Origin: a candidate division TA06 bacterium DG_78
GTDB lineage: Bacteria; Hydrothermota; Tepidihabitantia; SM23-42
Assembly (NCBI GenBank): GCA_001303225.1
Contig: LJNI01000081.1
Location: forward strand, 1 to 9,967
Direction of reading: 5' to 3'
DNA length: 9,967 nt
In this document: positions 1-6,698 of the stretch, piece after piece
Layout: every line of letters begins with the position of its first letter
Position numbering within the stretch: the stretch's first letter is position 1
Notes under the pieces: model-generated
Told to the model about the DNA's origin: nothing
What the model saw: only the letters and a program-made list of their open reading frames with translations
Databases searched by the model: none
Position numbers and translations under genes: made by a program

Positions 1-934
1 CTGCTTTGGTATCGTCATCAAAGCCAAAAACAAATGAAGGATGAAATATGATACCAGTATCCTGAATCTTTTTGATTACGTCTTCATTTTCCTTAATTGA
101 TTTCAATGTCTTACGCATTTTTCTCATAGATGTTGTAGATACTGATTCCAGTCCAATAAAAAGTCCCCGGCAGCCTGATTTCCGACATAGTTGCAGCAAT
201 TCATCATCCTTGGCTATTGTCACAACACACTGACCGCCCCATTCGATGTTTAAGTGGGCCATTTCCTTGAACAGACTCTTTGCATATTTTGGGTTAGCCG
301 CAACATTGTCATCAAGCGAAAGGAATACTTTTGAATTCGCATTTTCTATGTCTTTTATTACAAACGGTATTGGCAGAGTACGTATTTTTTTGCCATAAAC
401 ACTGCTCACTGAACAGAATTCACAATCATACGGACATCCTTTGGTTGTGTAAAAACCAGGCCATTTAATACCCAATACACTCCTGTCAATTATAGAATCC
501 CTTTTTGGCAAAGGTGCTGTTGATAGATCAGGTTCTTTACTCTGGTAATACCTCTTTAACGTATTCTGTTTGAAATCTTCAACAAGATCGGGCCATGAGC
601 TTTCAGCCTCACCGATTACCACGGCATCCCCATAATTGATTGCCTCCTCAGGCATAACCGACGCATGAATCCCACCAAAAACTACCTTACTTCCTTTTCC
701 CTTAAAGGTTCTTGCTAAATGATAACCTCTTTTTGCAGTGGCAGTCATTATTGAAATTCCAACTAAATCATAGTCTTTCGAGAAGTCAATATCACTACTA
801 TGTTCATCAACCATACTGACTTTGACATTCTCCGGAGTGAGGGCAGCGATGATCTGCAAGGCAACCTGTGGAACCTTAAAACCCACAGGCGACCTTTTAT
901 CTGAAGAACGCGGTGAGATTAAAAGCAGTTTCAT
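1..934 (-). CDS. B12-binding-type radical SAM protein (C-terminus off the left edge)
   Basis: The reading frame is open from an ATG at 932-934 to the window edge, giving 311 residues with the C-terminus missing. Residues 1-120 look like a cobalamin-binding Rossmann domain: MKLLLISPR start, MVDEH near 41-45, DLVGIS near 56, VVFGGIHASVMPEEA near 84-98, and GEAESSWPDLV near 108-118. The DxHxxG cobalt-ligand motif is not evident. Residues 164-174 carry the radical SAM cluster motif CPYDCEFC (Cys167, Cys171, Cys174), and GLFIGLESVS near 257-266 fits the later part of the radical SAM barrel. Families of this architecture make or modify lipids, tetrapyrroles and natural products, usually by methylation, cyclisation or rearrangement using S-adenosylmethionine; the substrate cannot be told here. 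There is no Shine-Dalgarno sequence before the ATG, and a -10 box lies only 14 bp upstream. The family call is firm; the reaction is unknown. Confidence 0.93.
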   Translation of the reverse strand, partial: MKLLLISPRSSDKRSPVGFKVPQVALQIIAALTPENVKVSMVDEHSSDIDFSKDYDLVGISIMTATAKRGYHLARTFKGKGSKVVFGGIHASVMPEEAINYGDAVVIGEAESSWPDLVEDFKQNTLKRYYQSKEPDLSTAPLPKRDSIIDRSVLGIKWPGFYTTKGCPYDCEFCSVSSVYGKKIRTLPIPFVIKDIENANSKVFLSLDDNVAANPKYAKSLFKEMAHLNIEWGGQCVVTIAKDDELLQLCRKSGCRGLFIGLESVSTTSMRKMRKTLKSIKENEDVIKKIQDTGIIFHPSFVFGFDDDTKA

Positions 935-948
935 AACATTTTTTTGAA

Positions 949-976
949 ATTATACTTGTTTTTGCAATAAAATCAA
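949..976 (-). promoter_or_regulatory. Predicted sigma70-type promoter of the radical SAM gene
   Basis: Read on the minus strand, TTGATT (971-976) is followed by a 16-bp spacer and a perfect TATAAT (949-954). The -10 box ends 14 bp before the ATG at 934. Initiation about 7 bp downstream would leave a 5' leader of only about 7 nt, consistent with the absence of a Shine-Dalgarno sequence. Start sites are inferred, not observed. Confidence 0.7.
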
Positions 977-1315
977 TAGCGTTTCATAAATCAACACGTC
1001 CCAGTCATTCAGCACATCATTTGACAAAAGCCCCGCTTCAATAATTTTGATACGGGATAAATGTGCCATGTTTATGCCAAAACGTATGGGTGCTAAGGAG
1101 GGGCTCTGCCCCCCTTATCTCCATTCGATTTTTAATAGAATAAAAATCTTCATGGAGGACCTTTTGTCCCCCGTACGACAATCACTATTGCAGGTCGCGT
1201 TGTTTATGTCGTGTTGGCTACGACCTGTTGTGCTTAGATCGATTATGCTTATGCTACTCTTTTTGGATCTATCGATGAATCGAAGATTCACCGCTGAGGA
1301 TTTATAGACCGGCGG
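977..1315. other. Divergent intergenic stretch rich in inverted repeats, no gene recognised
   Basis: This 339-bp stretch lies between the divergent promoters of the radical SAM and beta-propeller genes. An 86-codon frame at 1047-1307 has no recognisable protein features and no convincing ribosome-binding site, so I do not call it a gene. Five inverted repeats sit within about 200 bp: TAAGG(A)GGGGC / GCCCCCCTTA (1094-1117), GATTTTT / AAAAATC (1127-1148), GGAC / GTCC extended by GG / CC (1154-1172), CAGGTCG / CGACCTG (1191-1227), and TGAATC / GATTCA (1276-1290). A sixth, ACCGC (1290-1294) / GCGGT (1312-1316), touches the -35 box of the next promoter. This could be a structured RNA, a dispersed repeat element or decayed sequence; nothing here decides between them. 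Confidence 0.5.
1094..1117. repeat. GC-rich stem-loop
   Basis: The arms TAAGG(A)GGGGC and GCCCCCCTTA pair over 10 bp around a TCT loop, with one bulged A at 1099. It is the most stable-looking hairpin in the window and stands out from the AT-rich surroundings. It is not followed by a T-run and lies upstream of, not after, both flanking genes, so it does not read as a normal terminator. It may be part of a dispersed palindromic element or a small-RNA structure. Confidence 0.55.
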
Positions 1316-1343
1316 TTGACATCAAAAGATATTCGTTTATAAT
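1316..1343 (+). promoter_or_regulatory. Perfect-consensus promoter of the beta-propeller gene
   Basis: TTGACA (1316-1321), a 16-bp spacer and TATAAT (1338-1343) match both sigma70 consensus hexamers at all 12 positions. The expected transcript start near 1350 leaves a leader of about 65 nt ending in the Shine-Dalgarno run GGAGGAGG at 1404-1411. Confidence 0.85.
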
Positions 1344-1415
1344 TTCTTAATAACTATCGTATTTGTAATATTTTACACCTTTTATTGGTTTAGAAAATAG
1401 AGAGGAGGAGGAAAA

Positions 1416-2792
1416 ATGAAGAAGTATAAAGTACTTGTAGCACTATCCATTATGTTAGCAACCTTGGCAAATGCTCAGTGGTTGGAGACGACGGTTGCAG
1501 TGGGAAGTAATCCTTTTGCTCTGTGCTGGAACTCGACCAATAACAAGGTCTACTGTGCTAATTGGGGTAGTGATAATGTCACGGTCATCGACGGTGCAAC
1601 CAACTCGGTTGATACCACGATTGCGGTTGGAATTGAGCCTCATGACCTATGTTGGAACTCGACCAATAATAAGATCTACTGTGCTAATTGTGGTAGTAAC
1701 AATATCATGATCATCGATGGTGCAACCAACTCGGTCGATACCACGATTGCAGTTGGAAACGAACCTTGGGTTCTGTGCTGGAATTCGACTAACAATAAAA
1801 TCTACTGTGCAAATAATGACGGTGACAATGTCACGGTCATTGACGGCGCAACTGATTCGGTCATCACCACGGTTGCGGTTGGAAGTAATCCTCGTGCTCT
1901 GTGTTGGAACTCGATCAGTAATAAGGTCTACTGCCTTAATGAACAGAGCGACAATGTGACGATCATTGATGGTGTGAGCAATTCGATCGATACCACGGTT
2001 GCGGTTGGAAGTTATCCATGGACCCTATGTTGGAATTCGACCAGCAATAAGGTCTACTGCTCAAATTATATTAGTAGCAATGTGACGGTTATCGATTGTG
2101 CAACTGACTCGGTTATTGCCACGGTCGCGGTTGGAGGTTTTCCCATGGGTCTGTGCTGGAATTCGACCAACAATAAGGTATACTGCGCAAACTATTTAAG
2201 TAATGATGTGACAGTTATCAATGGTGCAACCGACTCGGTCGATACCACGGTTGTGGTTGGAAGTGATCCTTTTGCTCTACTCTGGAATCTAAACAATAAC
2301 AAAGTCTACTGTGCTAGTTGGGGTAGTGACGATGTGACGATTATCGATGGTGTAACTGACTCGGTCATTACGACGGTCGCGGTTGAAAATGATCCCTGTG
2401 ACTTTTGCTGGAACTCTGTTCAAAACCGTACCTATGTGGCGAATTTTAATAGTTCGAGTGTATCAGTGATTCGCGATACGTTGTTGGGTGTCGAGGAACA
2501 GTTGACGTTTAACATTCAACGACCAACAGTTAAAATTTATCCCAATCCGTTCCATGATGAAGTACATATCAGTTTTGGCATAGGGTATGGTACAGAGAGC
2601 GTAGAGTTGAGCATCTACAATGCTGCCGGACGGCTAGTGGAGTCTTTTCGCATTACGCCCGACGCCCTACGCACTACGCTATTCTGGGATGGTACAGACC
2701 ATGCTAATCGCCAATTGCCCAGCGGTGTGTATTTTGTGATACTCCATACACGAGATTGTATTATTACAGAGAAGTTGCTCCTGATCAGATAA
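1416..2792 (+). CDS. Secreted YVTN-type beta-propeller protein with a sorting-type C-terminal domain
   Basis: The 458-residue product begins with a signal peptide (KKYK, then a hydrophobic stretch, likely cut after ANA at residues 18-20). Residues 25-360 are eight tandem 42-residue blades of the YVTN/NHL type, each built on TTVAVG..P..LCWNSTNNKVYCAN...DNVTVIDGATNSV. Residues 361-458 form a small beta-sandwich with VKIYPNPF at 372-379, then WDG and LPSGVYFV, resembling type IX secretion C-terminal domains and FlgD-like Ig domains. It is therefore probably exported across both membranes and held at the surface or released; the ligand is unknown. Almost every blade has two cysteines, in LCWN and in YCAN; blade 7 lacks the first (LLWN) and blade 8 the second (YVAN). 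The start is fixed by GGAGGAGG 4 nt upstream and by the signal peptide. A perfect-consensus promoter lies 72 bp before the ATG. No terminator hairpin with a T-run follows the stop. Confidence 0.92.
   Translation: MKKYKVLVALSIMLATLANAQWLETTVAVGSNPFALCWNSTNNKVYCANWGSDNVTVIDGATNSVDTTIAVGIEPHDLCWNSTNNKIYCANCGSNNIMIIDGATNSVDTTIAVGNEPWVLCWNSTNNKIYCANNDGDNVTVIDGATDSVITTVAVGSNPRALCWNSISNKVYCLNEQSDNVTIIDGVSNSIDTTVAVGSYPWTLCWNSTSNKVYCSNYISSNVTVIDCATDSVIATVAVGGFPMGLCWNSTNNKVYCANYLSNDVTVINGATDSVDTTVVVGSDPFALLWNLNNNKVYCASWGSDDVTIIDGVTDSVITTVAVENDPCDFCWNSVQNRTYVANFNSSSVSVIRDTLLGVEEQLTFNIQRPTVKIYPNPFHDEVHISFGIGYGTESVELSIYNAAGRLVESFRITPDALRTTLFWDGTDHANRQLPSGVYFVILHTRDCIITEKLLLIR
1488..2495 (+). repeat. Eight tandem 126-bp repeats coding propeller blades
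   Basis: Units start at 1488, 1614, 1740, 1866, 1992, 2118, 2244 and 2370, each exactly 126 bp (42 codons) with no indels. DNA as well as protein is conserved, for example the segment coding CWNSTNNK and the GTCTACTG / ATCTACTG core coding VYC or IYC. The first three units are most alike and the eighth is the most diverged. In-frame unit length and high DNA identity make unequal recombination, and so blade-number variation between strains, plausible. Confidence 0.93.
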
Positions 2793-2993
2793 CATATTGA
2801 AGCATGCACATAGGAGAGTAACCTCAACATCACTTCCCTATCATTTTTCTGGTGAAACGATGTTAACAAAATGAGTGGAAATCGTCATGGCATAGAATGG
2901 CAATCCTTGATACTAACAACGTCAAAATGTCAAGGCGAAGGTCCTCGTAAGGGCGAAGGTATTGGAGATGCACCATCCCCATTGTCCCCGATA
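2793..2993. other. Convergent intergenic spacer without a clear terminator
   Basis: The spacer separates the ends of the propeller gene (plus) and the hydrolase gene (minus). It contains only weak long-loop inverted repeats, AACATC / GATGTT (2826-2864) and CCTTGA / TCAAGG (2905-2935), and two copies of GGCGAAGGT (2934-2942 and 2952-2960) with an 18-bp period. None is followed by a T-run. The 80-codon frame starting at 2871 overlaps the hydrolase and shows no protein features, so it is not called. Confidence 0.45.
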
Positions 2994-4065
2994 TTACTTC
3001 AATTTATTATTAATAATTTTTATCATGGTTTGAAACGCAATATTAGGCTTTGCTTGCTGGTTTATAGTACCAGTTATGTAGAAATCCATATCAGGTATAT
3101 AAAAAGCCACTGAACCAGTTGAACCACAATGACCAACCATATCGGGCACGGGCTGAAATGGCGAAAGAATGCGGGGCATATAGAATTTTTGTATGCCGAT
3201 TCCATATTTAAAAGGAAAGAAAATGTTATTCCACTTCTCCAATTCGTTCAGTCTTTCCTTTGGAAAAAAATAACCGTTGAAGAACGCTTTTAGAAATGTC
3301 ATTTGGTCCTTTGCAGTGGAAATAATGTCATTTCGTGTAGAAGTGAGAAAAAGCGGGATATATCTTGTTTCCGATTTATAACGGATGGGAACAAAATTTT
3401 TGTCATTTACATCTTCACACACGTAAGTCTTTGTTAGGTTCAGTTCTTGAAACAGATCTTTCAGGACATTATTTACAGGCTCTCCTGTAATGTTTTCTAT
3501 GATTAAGCTTAATATTTGATGGTTTGTATCAGCATATTTAGCCCTGCCTTCTTTCCCGGGAGGAAAGTGTGTTTTCATCCTTTTTACCTCGTGAATTACT
3601 CTGTCAATCGGCCAGGATTGGTCAATACCTGCTTCAAGCTCAGCCATTGTCTTTTTCCCGTTGACTTGTTTGTCGGTCAGATAACAGGGGAGCCCGGAGG
3701 TTTGAGACATCAGATGGACAATAGAAAGGTCATGAGAATAATCCTTACCTTTATGTACATGTAATCCACTGATCACTTCTTCTGGTAGGTATTTTGAGAT
3801 CTTATCATGTAAATCTAATCTATTTTTTGTGTATAATTTGAGAGTAATTGCAGAAACAAAGAGTTTATTTATGCTGGCGATATAGTATTGACTGTCTTCT
3901 TTTATGTTTCCGGATGCACTGATTAAATCAATGTTATTGTCATCAGATGATACATAAAAAACAGCTCCGTAAATGTATTTTTTTGTAATAACATAACTTA
4001 CCAGTTGATTTAAAGTTGATTTGTTCAGTTTACCCCTTATTTCTATCCTGCTCGTTATCTTTCAT
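2994..4065 (-). CDS. Serine beta-lactamase/esterase-family hydrolase with a disrupted or unusual start
   Basis: The frame runs from just after a TGA at 4062-4064 down to the TAA at 2994-2996, 355 codons. It carries the whole serine beta-lactamase-like/esterase fold: GAVFYVSSDD near 3939-3968, catalytic SxxK as SINK at 3864-3875, the second motif YADTN with Tyr at 3534-3536, and HCG (the HxG motif) with His at 3129-3131. The family includes penicillin-binding proteins, class C beta-lactamases and esterases; the substrate is unknown. No ATG, GTG or TTG occurs in frame upstream of SxxK. The GTG at 3774-3776 would delete the catalytic Ser and Lys and is not credible. An ATG at 4063-4065 opens another frame (MKDNEQDRNKG, then TAA at 4030-4032); removing one G from the GGGG run at about 4033-4036 would join it to the main frame. 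It is thus a recent frameshift, a sequence error or a gene with a rare start (CTG at 4026-4028). There is no signal peptide. It lies 33 bp downstream of the permease gene and may share its transcript. Confidence 0.8.
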
Positions 4066-4098
4066 CGGCTATCAGTTGTCTGCTATCGGTGTTTATAA

Positions 4099-5943
4099 TT
4101 ACCCTCTTCTTCTCTCGGCCAAGAGGATGATATGTTTTAGCTCTTCATCATTTTTTGCCTGCATCCATTTTTTATCGAATTCAGGGTTCTGAGTAACCTG
4201 GGCAATTGCCGCCAGATCTTTTAAGTGCAAACTACGTTCACCAATGGAACCTATAAGAATAAATGCAATATGAACCAATTTATCGTCGGGAAAGATAATT
4301 CCTGTTTTCGCTCTCACTAAAATAATTTTAAAGTAATTTTCTCTTGCAACGACAATATGGGGAATTGCTAATCCGTCTTTAACTACGGTACTTGCTTGTT
4401 TTTCTCTTTTAATAAATTCGTTAAATAAGTCTTCAGATTGTAAATTCAGATCTTTGCTCAAAATGTCCGAAACCTTTTTAAAGAAATCTTCCATCTTAAG
4501 AGGCTCTTCAATATCCAAAACCTTACTTTCTTCAATAAGTCTATGAAACCTATCCGCCATAATTCCATCTCTTTGAACAATGATATCCTTCAATTCGGTG
4601 AGGAGACTATCTGATGCCAGAGCTTTATCGCGAGCGACTAATTTTTCCAAAACATATATGAGCGCAGAATCCTGAGCTGCTCTTTTCTGTGCATAGATTC
4701 TATACCAGAGAATTCCTAATAAAAGGAAAATCATCGTTATGAAAAGGATTAATGTCCCCATCTCTATCAAAAGAAACAACCCTCCTAAAATGCCTAAGAT
4801 TTGCAGATAGGGATAGAGAGGAGCATAAAATTTTGGTCTGTAACTAAGGATTTTACTTTCCCGAAACAAAATCAAAGTTAGATTAGCAAAAATATACAAT
4901 AAGATGAGCACACTAGAGGCGACTTTAACGAGTAGCTCCAGCTTTAAAACCAAAATGGCTAAGACCATGAACGAGCCTGTAAAGAGAATAGAAACATAAG
5001 GAGTTTTAAACTTGGAACTAAGTTTTCTGAATTTGGCAGGTAAAAGTTTATCTCTACTCATTCCCAGGGGGTATCGGGATGCGGTCATGATCCCTGCATT
5101 AGCAGTGGAAATAAAGGCTAAGAACGCACCGATACTTATCACTATTTTTAAAGGATTCCCTCCAAAGACTCCTGCACCGTCAGATATAGGTGTCAGGGTT
5201 TGTGTCATGGTTGTTGGATTTGAGACTCCTATTGTGACAAAAATTACTCCAGTATAAAAAATTGCGGTCACAATAATAGATAAGATCATACCTAAAGGTA
5301 CATTTTTACCTGGATTTTTTGTTTCTTCAGCTAACGCCGCAACTTTTGTCAGTCCGCCGTACGAGATAAATACAAAACTTGCTGTAGCGAACATAGAACC
5401 GAGTCCCCTAGAAAAGAATGGTGTGAAGTTCATCACATCAACATTTTTTGAACCCCAGATTACATAGGTTAAGAGTATACCCAAGAGGCCTAAAACCAAG
5501 AACACCTGAAATCTTCCTGCCTCTTTTATACCTATTAAATTCAGAATCACGAAAAATATACAGCAAATCAGAGCAATGGTACTTATCGGAGCATGTGTAA
5601 TTATACTTAAATAAGCTCCCATACCGATAAGGGCGAATGCACCCTTTAAGCTTAGAGAAAACCAGGTAGAGAATCCTGCTACTGTCCCTAAAAGAGGACC
5701 AAATCCTCTCATAATGTAGAAATAGTCACCACCAGCTTTAGGCATTGCCGTAGTTAATTCTGCCATACTCAAGAGAGTAGGAACACAAAATAATCCGGCA
5801 ATTACATAAGAGATGATAACGGCTGGGCCTGCTTTTGCAAAAGCCAACCCGGGGAGAATAAATAATCCTGAACTAATCATTGCCCCAGTTGCCACACAGA
5901 AAATATCTAAGACGTTTAGTTCTTTTTTTAATTCTTTTTTCAT
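4099..5943 (-). CDS. APC-family amino-acid permease fused to a PTS EIIA-like domain
   Basis: The 614-residue product has two parts. Residues 1-415 are an inner-membrane permease of the amino acid-polyamine-organocation (APC) superfamily: GAMISSGLFILPG at 20-32 is the family's unwound-helix-1 substrate motif, E62 and PKAGGDYFY at 68-76 are conserved, and about 12 hydrophobic segments follow, with FISYGGLTKVAALAEE near 192-207. Residues 416-480 are a charged linker (RDGIMADRFHRLIEESKVLDIEEP). Residues 481-614 resemble a fructose/nitrogen-type PTS EIIA domain: GLAIPH ends at His529, matching the phosphoacceptor His, and a second conserved-type His sits at 573 (SLHLKD). Family knowledge supports uptake or exchange of an amino acid; control by phosphorylation at His529 is inference, since no EI, HPr or EIIB gene is in the window. 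The ATG at 5941-5943 starts with the usual KKEL residues; there is no Shine-Dalgarno sequence and a promoter -10 box ends 14 bp upstream. Confidence 0.92.
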   Translation of the reverse strand: MKKELKKELNVLDIFCVATGAMISSGLFILPGLAFAKAGPAVIISYVIAGLFCVPTLLSMAELTTAMPKAGGDYFYIMRGFGPLLGTVAGFSTWFSLSLKGAFALIGMGAYLSIITHAPISTIALICCIFFVILNLIGIKEAGRFQVFLVLGLLGILLTYVIWGSKNVDVMNFTPFFSRGLGSMFATASFVFISYGGLTKVAALAEETKNPGKNVPLGMILSIIVTAIFYTGVIFVTIGVSNPTTMTQTLTPISDGAGVFGGNPLKIVISIGAFLAFISTANAGIMTASRYPLGMSRDKLLPAKFRKLSSKFKTPYVSILFTGSFMVLAILVLKLELLVKVASSVLILLYIFANLTLILFRESKILSYRPKFYAPLYPYLQILGILGGLFLLIEMGTLILFITMIFLLLGILWYRIYAQKRAAQDSALIYVLEKLVARDKALASDSLLTELKDIIVQRDGIMADRFHRLIEESKVLDIEEPLKMEDFFKKVSDILSKDLNLQSEDLFNEFIKREKQASTVVKDGLAIPHIVVARENYFKIILVRAKTGIIFPDDKLVHIAFILIGSIGERSLHLKDLAAIAQVTQNPEFDKKWMQAKNDEELKHIILLAERRRG

Positions 5944-5957
5944 TATTTATCCATCAG

Positions 5958-5985
5958 ATTCTACAAAAAACATAAATGTTGTCAA
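5958..5985 (-). promoter_or_regulatory. Predicted promoter of the permease-EIIA gene
   Basis: On the minus strand TTGACA (5980-5985), a 16-bp spacer and TAGAAT (5958-5963, one mismatch) precede the ATG at 5943 by 14 bp. The predicted mRNA has about 7 nt of leader and no Shine-Dalgarno sequence, the same geometry as the radical SAM gene. Confidence 0.75.
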
Positions 5986-6028
5986 GGGAAAGGTCATTGA
6001 TGAAGATGGTGTTCTGATGTTGGATATC

Positions 6029-6056
6029 TTGACTTATCTGTTCTACTAGATAGAAT
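6029..6056 (+). promoter_or_regulatory. Predicted promoter of the PorV-like gene
   Basis: TTGACT (6029-6034), a 16-bp spacer and TAGAAT (6051-6056) lie 30 bp before the ATG at 6087. The leader contains the Shine-Dalgarno sequence GAGGAGGG at 6076-6083. A small inverted repeat TATCT (6035-6039) / AGATA (6048-6052) overlaps the spacer and the -10 box and could be an operator, but it is too short to be sure. Confidence 0.7.
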
Positions 6057-6086
6057 ATTTGTAGTTTTGATTGACGAGGAGGGTGT

Positions 6087-6698
6087 ATGTTCAGGAAGAA
6101 TTTCTCTTGTATAAAAATTGTGTTATGTTCTGTAGGTCTACTACTCATTTTAACACACCTTGATTTTCTCGATGCTGCTGATAGACCAGGTGCAGTTTTT
6201 CTCATGATTCCTCCAGGAGCGAGAGCATTAGGAATGGGCGCGGCATTTACCGGTTCTTGTAATGATCCATCATCATTCTATTATAATCCAGGAGCACTAG
6301 CCTTCTATGATAGATTTGGATTAGTTGTCCTCAATCAGGGTTTACCACCAGGTATAGGCAGGTTACTAGAACAAGGAATAGTGGGTGGTTCAGGCGCAAT
6401 CTTCTATGGAGAGACCATACATCTTGAGCCTGCCTGGTTGTGGCAATTATCAGATATGCGTTATGTCTACGGTTCATATGCAATTCCTGTAGATGGGATC
6501 GGAAATTTCAGCTTACATCTTACGTATCTCAACACTGGTGAGACCGAGGTGCGTAATTTTGAAGGTGTACTATTGGGCACCTATGAATCATATGATGCGG
6601 CTGTTAGTTTATCTTTTGGCAAAACGTTCTTCAGCCGACTCGGCATTGGGGTTACAGGTAAGTATATTTATTCCTATCTCGTCCCTGCGTGGGTCTAG
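6087..6698 (+). CDS. PorV/PorQ-family outer-membrane protein, N-terminal half ending at an in-frame TAG
   Basis: The 203-residue frame starts with a signal peptide (hydrophobic residues 9-25, likely cut after LDA near 28-30). It continues with the PorV/PorQ/UPF0164 signature: PGARALGMGAAFTGS at 43-57 and SFYYNPGAL at 63-71, then alternating beta-strands of an outer-membrane barrel. In Bacteroidetes, PorV-type proteins work with the type IX secretion system in moving C-terminal-domain cargo to the surface; in other phyla the exact role is less clear. The frame stops at TAG (6696-6698), just after GKYIYSYLVPAW, midway through the expected barrel. The next ATG in the very same frame (6705) continues the family sequence, so this is one gene split by one stop codon. 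The start has the strong GAGGAGGG ribosome-binding site and a promoter at 6029-6056. It could share a function with the propeller gene at 1416, whose tail resembles PorV-dependent cargo. Confidence 0.85.
   Translation: MFRKNFSCIKIVLCSVGLLLILTHLDFLDAADRPGAVFLMIPPGARALGMGAAFTGSCNDPSSFYYNPGALAFYDRFGLVVLNQGLPPGIGRLLEQGIVGGSGAIFYGETIHLEPAWLWQLSDMRYVYGSYAIPVDGIGNFSLHLTYLNTGETEVRNFEGVLLGTYESYDAAVSLSFGKTFFSRLGIGVTGKYIYSYLVPAWV

Noticed and set aside
1094..1117. GC-rich hairpin as a rho-independent terminator
   Set aside because: No T-run follows on either strand and no gene ends here; both neighbours point away.
1047..1307. 86-codon frame in the intergenic region
   Set aside because: The product shows no domain, signal or convincing ribosome-binding site and overlaps a run of inverted repeats; another frame over 1160-1290 reads faintly like a degraded beta-propeller but contains stops, too weak to call.
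1488..2495. CRISPR or satellite array
   Set aside because: The 126-bp units are in-frame coding repeats of a beta-propeller, with no spacers.
2826..2864. AACATC / GATGTT inverted repeat as a bidirectional terminator
   Set aside because: Six-base arms around a 27-nt loop without a T-run are not a credible terminator.
2871..3113. 80-codon plus-strand frame after the propeller gene
   Set aside because: It runs into the 3' end of the hydrolase on the other strand, has no ribosome-binding site and has low-complexity sequence from the GGCGAAGGT repeat.
2994..3776. Hydrolase starting at GTG 3776
   Set aside because: This start would remove the SxxK catalytic motif at 3864-3875, while the same frame continues upstream with clear family sequence.
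5943..5954. MDK mini-frame as a leader peptide of the permease gene
   Set aside because: With the -10 box at 5958-5963, transcription should begin after its ATG, so it is probably not on the mRNA; kept only as part of a low-interest pattern.
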